From the NCBI GenBank assembly GCA_030280995.1, contig JASXTE010000002.1, positions 20,472,683-20,536,682 of the forward strand: a DNA stretch of 64,000 nucleotides, read 5' to 3'. Position 1 is the first letter of the stretch. Each line of letters starts with the position of its first letter. This DNA comes from Hemileia vastatrix (taxonomy: Eukaryota; Basidiomycota; Pucciniomycetes; Pucciniales; Zaghouaniaceae). Positions 10,291-21,500 of this stretch are shown piece by piece. The notes beneath the pieces are model-generated. The model saw only the letters and a program-made list of their open reading frames with translations. It did no database searches and had not been told where the DNA came from. Position numbers and translations under genes: made by a program.

Positions 10291-11951
10291 TAAATTTAAT
10301 ATAATTACATAACTTTTTAAATAAATATCTAATATATATCAATTTTCCTAGTTTAAAGTAATGACAATTCCTCAAGCCAAAATGCAGATCAAATCTAGAA
10401 ACAAAAGTTTGGGACTTTCCACAGGTATAGGCTAGAGGAACCCCATGAAAAAAATAAATGTTATCATGATTACTTGTTATACAACCAAAGGTCATTGGCT
10501 CATCACTTTACTTGAGCAAATTGATATATAAAAAATATTTATTTAAAATCTATGAAAAAATATAAAATTTTCAATGACAACTCTAATCCACATACTTGTT
10601 GGATCTAGATAAAGTTTTTTTAAATTGATTAACTTTACCTTCTTTCTTTACCTTGTTGATTCTTTGAATCAACTTATGACTGATTTGAAATGAGCAACCA
10701 AAATGTGTTAAATCTTGACAGGATTCCAAACCAGGATGAGCTTTGGTCGTTTGATGATTATCCTTAGAAGAATTCCAAATAGTTTCCATGATACCATTTC
10801 CCAAACCAAAATCAATGATACACCTGTGGTCTGGAAAATATAAACCATGTCCTTTGATTTTAGCTGGAGATGGTATTGGTTGGCCAGTTATCGGATTGAT
10901 ATATGAGAATATACCAAAAGTAAGAAAATTGGTGTCATTCCTATCGATATGAATCTATTGTGGAATCCAGAATCAGTGATAATAACATTAGAAAATAAAA
11001 GATATTCGTGGCTGATATCTTCCCATTTGGAGTCACACCAATTCATTATTCCAACTTTGGTTGCAAGTTTATGATTTTTTTCAAATGACCATTACAGAGC
11101 TTTTTGAGTCAAAGAGCAAGAAAAGAGTTAAAGGAAGGTAGAGTGTCCCATAAGCCAAAATCTTCATCTTTTTGAGCTTTAGTGATATTCTTGAGCAATG
11201 AATATATGCCTATATAAATGAAATAAGTGAAATGATATTAAGAATGGAAAAAAAATTATTATACGTACCAAGAGAATATCCTTTAACAAAACCTGGTCTC
11301 CAACCAAATCCAATCATGATACCACCCAACAAATTTGTATTCCTTATAGGTATTCAAACCAAAGCCATTTGATAAAGAGTTATGATAAGATCCGATAGTT
11401 GATTAAAAGATTCATCTTTTACACCATCAAATGAATGAACTTCCAAAATGATTTGAGCCTTATAAGTATTACTGATAACTGCAACAATTCGATCATCTCC
11501 AAATTCGGTTAGATATTTGATATCTTCTGGTAATATTTTCAGATAATGATTTTTTATCTACTTTAGTTTTATGAAAAAAAATGTTTGGGATATGACAAAA
11601 ATAACTTTCCCAGAAAATTTTTTTTTCAGATATCTTTTCTTCTGATGAGACTGATTATCTTTAATTTTTTTTGATGATTTAGATGATGAATTTTTTTTTC
11701 AGATATCTTTTCTTGTGATGAGACTGATTATCTTCAATTTTTTTTGATGATTTAGAAGAAGAAATTTTTTTTTTCAGATATCTTTTATTCTGAGGAGACT
11801 GATTATCATTAATTTTTTTTGATGTTTTAGAAGATGATTGTATTGAAGTTGATATTGAAGAAGATGATAGAGATGATAAAGATGAAGATGATAAAGAAGA
11901 TAAAGATGAAGATGAAAGAGAAGTAAGGGGTGAATCTGAAGAAGAAGACAT
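10286..11951 (-). pseudogene. Tet-like 2OG-Fe(II) oxygenase pseudogene carried in H1
   Basis: On the minus strand an open frame starts at 11951 with a Ser-rich leader and three repeats of 'SSKKIxDNQSxxKKRYLKKK'. After frame changes it continues with 'LPEDIKYLTEFGDDRIVAVISN', 'LLGGIMIGFGWRPGF', a likely intron after 'KGYSLG' (GTACGT at about 11262), then 'GIYSLLKN', 'IHIDRND-NFLTFGIFSYINPITGQ' near 10940-10880, 'GLYFPDHRCIIDFGLGNGIMETIW' and 'DNHQTT' near 10780. The H-x-D of IHIDRND and the His of DNHQTT would be the iron ligands of a double-stranded beta-helix dioxygenase, in the arrangement I recall for Tet-like proteins of rust fungi. At least two stops and two frameshifts inactivate it. 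Family assignment is by motif memory and needs a profile search; the gene could be cargo or a nested fragment. Confidence 0.55.
11627..11850 (-). repeat. Tandem repeat of about 75 bp, three copies, coding
   Basis: Units beginning with 'cagatatctttt' at about 11627, 11699 and 11777 each continue through 'gagactgattatc' and 'aattttttttgatg'. On the minus strand they encode the basic repeat 'SSKKIxDNQSxxKKRYLKKK' at the start of the oxygenase-like pseudogene. One A-run length change puts the third unit in another frame. Confidence 0.8.
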
Positions 11952-12409
11952 TTTTTTTATCTGAAAAAAATTTAAATGTTAAAAAAAAATTCAACACATA
12001 TTTTTAAAAAAAAAAACTCACGCAATAATATCTTTTAAAATAAAATTTAAAGCAATATCCTTTTTAAAAAAAAAAATTTAAAAATTTTCGTTAAAAATTA
12101 TGTCAAAAAAAAAATACAAAAGAAAACCTGAAGTTCGGTTTTAAAAAACCTTCACAGGAAATCCTGTCAAAATAATAATAAAAAATATATATATATAAAA
12201 ATCTGTAAAAGAAAAATCAGAACAAATAAAATTTAAAAAAAAATTAATTCAGTAAAATTATTTGTAAGAAAAATTAAAAATTAATATCTAAACCTTTTTT
12301 TGTTTTTTAATTTACAGGGAAAGACCTTAACAGAATGTAATAGTTATTTTTTTCTAAAATTCTGCCAAAAAAAAAATTACATTTTAGTATGTTTTTTAAA
12401 AAATAGGTA

Positions 12410-13045
12410 ACCCCTCTTTAACTCCCATAACAGTCCCCTTTCCCCCCCTTTCTTTCTCTAAAATCACCTCTAAAATCCCTCCCTCCTTGCCTCAAACCCA
12501 CCCTCAAATCCCCTCCTTGCCTGTCTTAAAATCCCCCTGAAACCCCCTCCTTAATTTCCACAAAACCCCCCCAAACTCCCCCCATTAGTTACCTTAAACC
12601 CCCCCTTTTTACCCCTGTTTATATGTCCCAAACCCCCCCATTTAGGTCCCATCCCCCCTTCCACTCCCCTTAAGCCTTCTCTAGCCCCTCCTCCTCCTTA
12701 AAAAACAATCGCTAGTGATCATTTGTTAAGAAGGAGGGGGGGTAGATGTGGCTAAAGCGGAGTGGAAGGGGGGAGGGGGGGTTTTGAGACGGGTAAAGAG
12801 AGGAGAAGGGTGGAGAGTTGAGGCACCTAAAGAGAGGGGAAGGGGGGTCATGAGGCGCCTAAAGAGAGGGGAAGGGGGGTCATGAGACACCTAAAGAGGG
12901 GGGAAAGGGGGATTTGGGACAGGCAAGGAGGGTGAAATAAGGGGGACTTGAGGAAGGTAAAGAGAGGGGAGAAGGAGTGACTTGAGGCAGGTGAAGAAAG
13001 AGGAAAAGGGGTGAAATGAGGCAGCTAAAGAGGCTTAAGGAGAGA
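12410..13045. repeat. Strand-asymmetric palindrome: C-run arm and G-run arm
   Basis: The plus strand is full of C-runs from about 12410 to 12695 ('cccccctttctttctc', 'cctccttgcctcaaaccc') and of G-runs from about 12730 to 13040 ('gaaggggggtcatgagg', 'ggcaaggagg'). The arms are imperfect inverse copies around a centre near 12718, where 'aacaatcgctagtgatcatttgtt' sits. Each arm is itself a loose tandem array of units such as 'ctaaagaggggaaggggggt'. No protein is encoded. It lies inside H1 between the oxygenase-like and nuclease pseudogenes and may be a nested foldback element. Confidence 0.75.
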
Positions 13046-13309
13046 AAAAAGAGAAAAAAAAAATTAGTCTAACATTGAAAATAAAAAAAAGGACTTACAA
13101 AAAAAAACAAAAAAACAACAAAAAACAACAAAAACAAGCAAAAAAAAAATTCATGATTAGCAAATAAAAAACAAGAAAAAAGAAAAAAAAATACTTACCT
13201 GTTGAGATGAGTTGAGAAAATAAAAGTAACGAAAATATTTGAGTGATGTTTGAGGAGAGGATGAAAAGGATATGAGTGATGAATGAAATTTCTAAGGTTG
13301 CACCATGGA

Positions 13310-14257
13310 AAGCAGGTATAATGTACTTCCCACTTGCATATGCTGAGTCTGCAAGGAGGTACTGAGATTCGTCAAAGTATGAGTCAGGGGTTTCAGAAAT
13401 CCTCATTCTTTGGAAGATGGAAGAGTCATGACATGAGCCAGGGCAGCCACTATGAAAAGCAATAAATTTTTATTGACATTTCATACAAGTTGAACTGCAA
13501 TAGAGTATCTAGAAAGAAGATAAAAAGTTAGTTTATCAAAGATGAGAAATTGGAGAAGATTTTGAAGAAACCTTTTTTTGCAATCAAAATAATGGTTGCC
13601 ATCATGAGCAGGCTTTTGACTCAAAGGTATAGTTGTGCCATCAACAAATCCTACACAGCCAGGGAAAACTTCAGCTTGCATTACTTGAGAGGATTCAAGT
13701 CGCTGTTCTATAGTTGGCCAAGCAAGAGTTTGAGACTTGAGGGAAAGGATAGCAATCATACAGCGCTTGGTGTATAATATCACGGTACCATATCCTATGT
13801 TAAAGAGATTATCCAAATGTCTTATGGCAGCACCATTTCCATTTGAGCCAAAGCGACATAGAGCAACAGAAAGTTGGATGGCAGGATTACGCTGTTTGTT
13901 ATGAGAATTGTTATGGAAGATAGGATGTTCAGAAATGAGTTGATAAAGTTTTAAGAAAGAATCGGGAGAAGTTCTAAAAAGTTGTGTGAAGTTTAAATGA
14001 GGAATGTTGAGAATGGAGGCCAGATCATATCGGGGATCATGAAAAAGATTTGGCCCCCTGGTGATGATGTAATGCTTTTTGGAAAGAAAACACATATAAG
14101 CTAAAGCATCTTCCAAATCAGAGTCAGATTTATAGTAAGGAACTATAATAAAAGTGATAGCATTCATTGTTGAGTGAAGTAGCTTCCTAGTAGAGAGGTG
14201 CTTCATTGTTGCCGGTGGAAGGTTTTTGTGATGAGGGAAGTGGGAATTCACCGCCAA
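13310..14257 (-). pseudogene. Harbinger-type DDE transposase (broken), in H1
   Basis: The first exon (14257 to about 13565) encodes the helical N-terminal region ('FTQLFRTSPDSFLKLYQLISEHPIF', 'IQLSVALCRFGSNGNGAAIRHLDNLFNIGYGTV', 'QVMQAEVFPGCVGFVDGTTIPLSQKP') with the first catalytic Asp in GFVDGT. A GT-AG intron of about 60 bp follows 'YFDCKK' (splice donor near 13573, acceptor near 13510). The next exon gives 'YSIAVQLV', then a TGA and a one-base frameshift. The frame recovers in 'PDSYFDESQYLLADSAYASGKYIIPAFHG' with the second Asp in LLADSAY. The C-terminal part with the catalytic Glu is missing. The copy at 52007-53120 retains that region. This is the DDE_Tnp_4/HARBI1-like nuclease family. 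Confidence 0.85.
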
Positions 14258-14470
14258 ATGTGCAGTTGGGATGTGTTGATAGAAAAAAAACTTAAGTGTT
14301 CTCCATCAAAATTAAGTGGCATAGAGTGAGGAAAGACTTAATGATGGAATCAGCAATTATGAGTCATGTGAATTTATTGCAAATCCATCATGGATGTGAT
14401 GAGTTTGGGATCAGGAATTAGGAATGGAAATTGGGGTATAAGAGGCGGGATAATGCATTATCGTGGATTT

Positions 14471-14502
14471 CTTATCCACTAGCCCCGGGACTAGTGGATA
14501 AG
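14471..14502. repeat. Perfect GC-rich hairpin near the H1 right end
   Basis: The sequence reads cttatccactag, then ccccggga, then ctagtggataag, so a 12-bp stem closes a small loop with a CCCGGG-like core. It lies about 85 bp inside the right terminus of H1 and could be a subterminal transposase binding or folding site. Confidence 0.6.
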
Positions 14503-16005
14503 AATATTCTGCAATTAATAATGTTTGATCCCAGATAAAAAAATTCCTGATCCCTAATTACGGATCCCTGAACATTGATACCCCCTAATGTAGTATAATA
14601 GCCCAAAAACTTCCTCCTTAGATACTCTTGAATGCCTAGTGTCCACCCCTTGAATTACCAATCTTTTACACAGCAAATGACACTGCAATCTAGAAGTTAC
14701 AAATGCCCACCAACCCAATTACCATGCAATAACAAAAGAAGAATAATATCACATTCCAGAATAGAAGAATAACCTGGGTTAATCCATCAAAATAAAGTAA
14801 TAACCCCAAAAGTGAGTATATGCATAAAATTCTTAAAATAAAAGAATAAATAAGGAAATAAAGGGATCTAAAAAAATGTCTAATTAAGGGAGATTAACAG
14901 TAGAAATTAAGACATTAATTATAACAATTTTATATGTGAAATCTCCATTAAAAATTAACCACTATAAATGAAGAACCCAATGAAATATGTCAGCCAGGCT
15001 GTACCCAGAGTCCAGTAAAATGTTATAATATTTTATTGAACTTTAAAATGGGCAAATTTTTATTTTATTTATTTATTAAAATTAATACTATATTTAGAAA
15101 TAAAATTACATGACTAAATTAGAATAATATGATTTATATGAATTTTATTACTATATAAATTGTAAATACAATTAAATAAATAAATAATACAATATATTCT
15201 ATAAAATATGAGCACTTTTTAATGTATCTAATAATTATAAATTACAAATTAATTAATAAAATATTATATTATATTATAGTTACATATTATAATTTTAATT
15301 ATAAACTAATTAATTAATTAATTATATATAATTATATTTTACATACCCTATAAATCATTATTATTGAGCGCTTTTTTGACCCTTAATTGTGTCAGAAAAC
15401 TCTTAAATAAGTTAAAACACTTACTTAAATAAAACAATATTAAATTTCTACTTTAAATTAGTTATTTAACTAAAATAATTAATTTTTTTAATTTAAAATA
15501 GTTATTACAATATTAAAATAGTTGAAACAACTAGTATTTATGTTTTATACTAACTAAATTAATCATATTTCTAATGTAGAATAATTCTTAATGTTTCATG
15601 TAATTTATTTACCATTTTAATCACATTATATTACTTGTTTTATCTCAAAATGGTTCAATCTTATGTATCAATTTATCTTACTGTTTCAATTGAGATTAAA
15701 AACCTTTTTAGGATTTCATTGGTGGGAAAATTGGACTCTTACTAGTATGTGTTATGTGATCTATTTTTTTCCTTATCTTATTTTTATAGTTACTTGGTAA
15801 ATGTTTTACTTCATTTTTCTCATGTATCTGTTTTTGTGGTGCTTCGGGGAATCCCTTCCCTATATAAAGGCATTAGTTAGTTCTTTGAATGCTCATCACT
15901 TACATTATTTTATCTTATACTACACTTTATTACTATAAATCAAATCAAAACTTATATTACAATTTATAAATTATACTGTGGCAAAATTCCCTTTAAATAA
16001 TTAAT

Positions 16006-16069
16006 AGGGGGTATCCATGTTCAGGGATCCGCAATTAAATTAATTGTGGAAAATAATCTGCATACCCCT
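16006..16069. mobile_element. 64-bp micro-element made of one H1/H2-type terminus
   Basis: It starts AGGGGGTATCCATGTTCAGG and ends TCTGCATACCCCT, flanked on both sides by AAT (16003-16005 and 16070-16072). Its whole length corresponds to the outermost 63 bases of the H1/H2 terminal repeats. There the internal 'GCATACCCC' is a subterminal motif; here it acts as the right end. Confidence 0.75.
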
Positions 16070-16233
16070 AATAAGAGTATTATACAGTTATAGGTTTCAT
16101 TAAGAGAGTATTTTTAATATTACTTAATTGTGTTTAATTAAGCAGAGAAAAGACAGTACTTAAAAACTTATATACAACTCCAACCCATTACAAGTCCCTT
16201 AATAAATCCCTACAGTTGTCATTAGGCTTATTT

Positions 16234-16290
16234 CCTTCTTCTCCTTCTTCTTCTTCTCCTTCTTCTTCTTCTTCTTCTTCTTCTTCTTTC
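16234..16290. repeat. CTT/TTC microsatellite
   Basis: A near-pure run of CTT triplets with a few CTC interruptions, inside the LTR-like insertion. Confidence 0.9.
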
Positions 16291-16615
16291 TGTGTTTCCT
16301 ACTACTTCTAGATGACAAGCCAACAAGAGCCCTAAAAGAAGACATGAAATGTGAGGTGATTAAATAAAGAGTCTTGGAAGATGGTTTAACAGGTAAATAC
16401 TTGAGTGAATAAGAAATTTTAAGTGTGGTTGTAAAATTTGGGTGTCAATATTGAGTTTATTAATGAAATTAATGCATATAATGAGGTCCATGCACTAATA
16501 ATTAAATTAGGACACTAAATAAGTGTCTCTCACTTATTTCAGCATGATTAAACATATAGAGCATATACTTTGGGGTAATTTAGTGTGAAATTACTATGTT
16601 TCTTAATAATGAAGG

Positions 16616-18107
16616 TGTCAGGCTGAGGTCAAGTACTGAGACATGAACTAGCTTGAATGGTCAGTTTCCTAGAAGTTTTTAATGGTCCTATATGAATACT
16701 GTAGTACAAATCCAATAAGTATTAAAATATAACTCAATATAAGGGTCTCAGTCATTTTAATCTCACTAATTATATATGGCTTACAATCTTATAGTTGGTA
16801 GAAAAATAGATTTAATAAATTCAGATACTATTCATAGACTTTATAAGTACTATTGATATGTATTGTATTTGTATTTGTTATATGTTTAACAGTAATGATA
16901 AAGAATGAAGAAAATAAGACCAAAAACCTCCTCCTTTTTTACACAATTACTTCCTCAATGACCCCTATGATTTACCAGCTCAATACACAGTTAATGAAGC
17001 CTCATTCTAGACAATAGACATGTTCAGAACCAAAAATAGTGACTAGTAACATAATTAGAATGATATCACCCATCAAAATCCTGTAGTAATAAGGATAATA
17101 CATGAAAAATAAAGAATAAGCAAAAAAGAGAGTATATGCGTATTATACATTAATATAAAAAAACAAAAAGGGAAAATTAAGACTAATTAATACTTAATAA
17201 TAAGGGGGATTAACTGTAGAAATTTTGGGGCTAATAATGACATTATACTACGTGAAATCCCCATTCAAAAATAACCAAAATTGACTGAGAAACCACAAAA
17301 AAACCCAAAAAAGGGTGTGAGATGTGGGGTAACTACATGCAGTCCTTGGAAGGTGCTTGCACAGGTAAATCCTTGACTAATTTAGGCGAATTTAAGCATG
17401 GTAGTGAATTAAAGCTCCAAAAATGAGGTTATTAATGAAATTAGTGCATACAAAGAGGGTCAATGCATTTATAATTAAGCTAGGACACTAAATAAGTGCC
17501 TGTTGCCTATTTTAGTGTGTTTCCCCACAGTGGGCCTAGAATGTGGGGTAATTATAATGTGAAAAGCTTAATTTTCTAAAAATGAAGCTATTGACACAGG
17601 AAAAATGCAGGCAATATGTGGCCAGTACACAGAAGCCATTTCTGGCATAAAAAACACCAAATTCGAAAAGTGTTATTTTTATGCATTTGAGTAGCCAAAT
17701 AAATAGTCCTAATTAAGAAAAATTGATCTGTCACAGTGCATTTTTAATATTATTAAATTTATAGCACATATAATCAACTTTTAAGTGATTTAAAGCGCAT
17801 TTCTTGTTTTTTACATAAAACAATGAAACCAAAAGCTTCAAGTGTACTTAAAAATTATGTAGACTTATATTTAAGGTTCTCAAGATTACTCTAAAATATT
17901 CAAAATTAATATTAAGTACATAAAACTCATAAAAGGTGGATATATGCATGTATATAAGGTGTTATAATGGCATATTTTGTATATTATCATAATTTTACTT
18001 ATGTATACTATTTGTGTACTCTAATTTATTTCTCCCATGAATAGTCCATGTGTTTAACATAACTTATAAGTACCTTTTACTCAGTCCTGGGAATATGCAG
18101 GCTGACA
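16616..18107 (-). mobile_element. Solo Ty3/gypsy LTR, 1.49 kb
   Basis: It starts TGTCAGGCTGAGG and ends GCAGGCTGACA, matching the LTRs at 38862-40362 and 47086-48586 over their full length at lower identity. GAAGG flanks both sides (16611-16615 and 18108-18112), a 5-bp duplication. It sits in the old LTR at the point corresponding to 'aaaatgaagctattcac' of the intact copy. No internal region remains, so it is the product of LTR-LTR recombination. Confidence 0.9.
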
Positions 18108-18539
18108 GAAGGAATGCACATGGGATAAATGCAGGCAGAATAAGGCTAATATGCATAAGCCATTTCTAGCCAAAAAAAAACATTAATTTTAGAAGTATTA
18201 TTTTTGAAAATTTAAATAGCCAAATCAATTGCTCTAAATAAGGCAAATTTATTGGTCAAAGTTCAATTTTAATATTATTAAATTTATAGTTCATATATCC
18301 AGCTTTTACATGATTTAAAGTGCATTTATCAATTATTTCACTATAATGATGAAAAATGTAACATTAAGACCAATTAAAAATTATGTAATCTTTTTTTAAA
18401 GTAATTAAGATTACCCTAACATATTTTAATTTAATATTAAGTATATAAGACCTATAAAATGTGGGTATATTTTTGTATTTAAGGTATTCTAATAGCATAT
18501 ACTTAAGTATATGACTTGTTTCACTTGTGTATACATATT

Positions 18540-21500
18540 AGGGGGTATCAATTTTGACCGATCCGCAATTATTTTTGCTAATAATTGGGTTATTAGACAC
18601 TTTACGTGTCAATGTTCACATCTTATCCAACATTTTAACCTCAATATTTCAAAACCACATCTTGGACAACTTTCTGGATATCCCAGCCTTCCCACCTTTC
18701 TGCGCACTCCTACCCTCATCCCATCCTGTCATTTACCCTGAAAAATTCTTCATTGAAATGTCCAATCCTCTTTACCATAGACAATCTCTCTCATCGACAT
18801 CTTGAATTCCGGGCCAGAACCTCCCCTATGTGGTAAGAAAGAAAATATTTTCAATCTATGAATCAAAACATTTAGCATTGTGTGATTTCATAGCATATTT
18901 TGAATAGAAATGGTATGATCTTTCTCAACCTCCAAAATTGAGAGGCAGTTTTAGACCTATCTTATGGGAAGTAGATGGTAAATAGATTTTCTATTTTATG
19001 TGACGAGCTACTGCTTCTAACCAGGATACTGCTGTATTATTTTTATTTTTTCCTTCTCTTAAAGAGACTTCACCTCACTGCTTCACCTCTACTTGATTCC
19101 CCACCCTGAAAATTCACCTCACTTGCCTCCCATTTACCTCCAATAGAAACCCCACTCCTCAAATGTACCTCGCTCTCCATCTCTTCATCTTCACTAGACA
19201 CCCCAGAACACCCTTTCAACTTTAATTTATGCCCCACCCCTTTAATCCATGTTGCTTTACTCCCATTTGCCTCCAATAGAAACCCCACTCCTCAAACTTA
19301 CCTCTCTCTCCATCCCTTCATCTCCACTAGACACCCCAGAACACCCTTACAACTTTAATTGATGCCCCACCCCTTAAATCCACCTTGCTTTACTCCCATT
19401 TGCCTCCAATAGACACCTCACTCCTAAAACTTACCTCGCTCTCCATCTCTTCATATCCACTAGACACCCCAGCACACCCTTTCAACTTTAATTGATGCCT
19501 CACCTTTCAAATCCACCTTGCTTTACTCCCTTTTGCCTCCAATAGAAACCCCAACACACCTTTTTAACCAAACTTGATGCCCCAATCATCAAATCAATCT
19601 TGCTCCCTTCCTCATCATGCAAAAATATACTTGCCACCCTCTCCATAGCCTCCAACCAAAAACCCTCCACCTTTACATCCAATATTCTCTTCTTCACTTC
19701 ATCTCCACAAGAAAATGATAATCTTAAAGTATGTAATATTAAATTTATAGAGATGAATAAAGAAAATTAATACAAATATATTAAAATAAGTTTATGATAC
19801 AGACAACTGTTTTGCAATAACTGAAATATTCTGTGGGACAAGATATATGATTTAACAGCCCAAAATAATAAAAATGAACATTATTTGAAGAAAATTGCTA
19901 ATAAATAAGTAAATTATGAACCAATGAATAAAAAAATTATTATATTTCACACCATTAAGCATCTCCAAAAAGTAACTAAAAGTCTGACAAACAGTCACTT
20001 TAATTTGTAAAATTGTATATTTGGCAAAACCATAAATGCTTGGCCTTTTTGTCAAAAATTATTTAATACTTTTTTTGCCTGTATCAGCACTTTTCCGGCC
20101 CTAATTAGGGGTTTTTAGGCTTTTTTGGGTGATGCATCCAACATAAAAGATGCCACAACAGTATAAAACATCCACAAAAAAATGATGAAAGGGCCAAGAG
20201 TTATCATTCATGCCATAAATAAGTAAAAAAGTAAATTTTTTCCCAAAAAATATTAGAAAATTATTGACCTGAATCTTTTGTAAGCTTCGTGAATACAAAA
20301 ATTACAGTCCTGTTACATTAAAAATTTTTGAAATATATATTTTTTCTCTATTATGATGTCTATAAGTAAAGGTTAATGTGATAGTTTGTATTAATATTAA
20401 CTTTTTTTATAAATCTTGATTAATGTGGACAAATTAAATATATGTTCAAGGTACTAAAGAAGCACATAAGAGGGTGGCGAGCTAATTTTTGGGTGATGAG
20501 GTGTCAATTGGAGGTGAAGAGGAAGGGAGAGAGGTGGATTTGATGCTTGGGGAATCAAGTTTGGTTAAAAAGGTGTGTTGGGGTTTCTATTGGAGTAAGA
20601 AGAGAGTAAAGCAAGGTGGATTTGAAAGGTGAGGCATCAATTTAAGTTGAAAGGGTGTGCTGGGGTGTCTAGTTGATATGAAGAGATGGAGAGCGAGGTA
20701 AGTTTGAGGAGTGGGGTTTCTATTGGAGGCAAAAGGGAGTAAAGCAAGGTGGATTTGAAAGGTGAGGCATCAATTAAAGTTGAAAGAGTGTTCTGGGGTG
20801 TCTAGTGGATATGAAGAGATGGAGAGCGAGAAAAGTTTGAGAAGTGGGGTTTCTAGTGAAGGTTGAAGGGAAGGGAGAAAGGAAGATTTGAGGTGTAGTG
20901 GAATTGGTGGGAATACGAGGGAAGGATAGGATCAGAAACTTATGTTAATTTACAAAGGAAATATTTACAAAAAAGGAATAAACCATGAATGTAAAAAAGA
21001 AATGAGGGTGTGTAGATAGAAAAAAAGGTTAAGTGTTTGCCACCAAAATTAAGTAGCATAGAGTGAGGAAAGACTTAAGGATGGCATTAGGAATTATAAG
21101 TCATGTGACTTTCTTGCATGGCCAAGCATTTATGATTTTGCCAAATATATAATTGTACAAATTAAAGTGACTGTTTGTCAGACTTTTAGTTACTTTTTGG
21201 AGATGCTTAATGGTGTGAAATATAATAATTTTTTTATTCATTGGTTCATAATTTATTTATTTATTAGCTATTTTCTTCAAATAATGTTCATTTTTATTAT
21301 TTTGGGCTGTTAAATCATATATCTTGTCCCATAGAATATTTCAGTTGTTGCAAAACAGTTGTCTGTATCATAAACTTATTTTAATATATTTGTATTACTT
21401 TTCTTTATTCATCTCTATAAATTTAATATTACATACTTTAATATTATCATTTTTTTGTGGAGATGAAGTGAAGAAGAGAATATTGGATGTAAAGGTGGAG

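Larger units (their letters stand above)
7892..14586. mobile_element. Harbinger-type DNA transposon H1 with oxygenase cargo, 6.7 kb
   Basis: The left end is AGGGGGTATCAATGTTGACC and the inverse of the right end is AGGGGGTATCAATGTTCAGG. AAT flanks both sides (7889-7891 and 14587-14589), and the interrupted LTR continues across the gap. Inside are a plus-strand SANT/coiled-coil gene (8296-9665), a C-rich/G-rich minisatellite (9864-10290), a minus-strand Tet-like oxygenase pseudogene (10286-11951), a GC-skewed palindrome (12410-13045) and a minus-strand DDE nuclease pseudogene (13310-14257). The pair of SANT protein and DDE_Tnp_4-type nuclease is diagnostic of PIF/Harbinger. All genes are broken, so it is probably immobile unless helped by a relative. 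Confidence 0.85.
14987..16345 (+). mobile_element. LTR-like insertion (probable solo LTR), 1.36 kb
   Basis: Comparison with the intact LTRs at 38862 and 47086 shows an interruption of the old LTR here. The insertion is bordered by TGAAAT on the left (14981-14986) and GAAAT/TGAAAT on the right (16345-16350), with ends ATGTC and GACA. It has no coding capacity, is extremely AT-rich, and has a TATA-box-like TATATAAAGG at 15861-15870 followed by a pyrimidine-rich stretch. These fit a solo LTR read on the plus strand, but the exact ends are ambiguous by one or two bases. A 64-bp micro-element (16006-16069) and a CTT tract lie inside. Confidence 0.55.
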
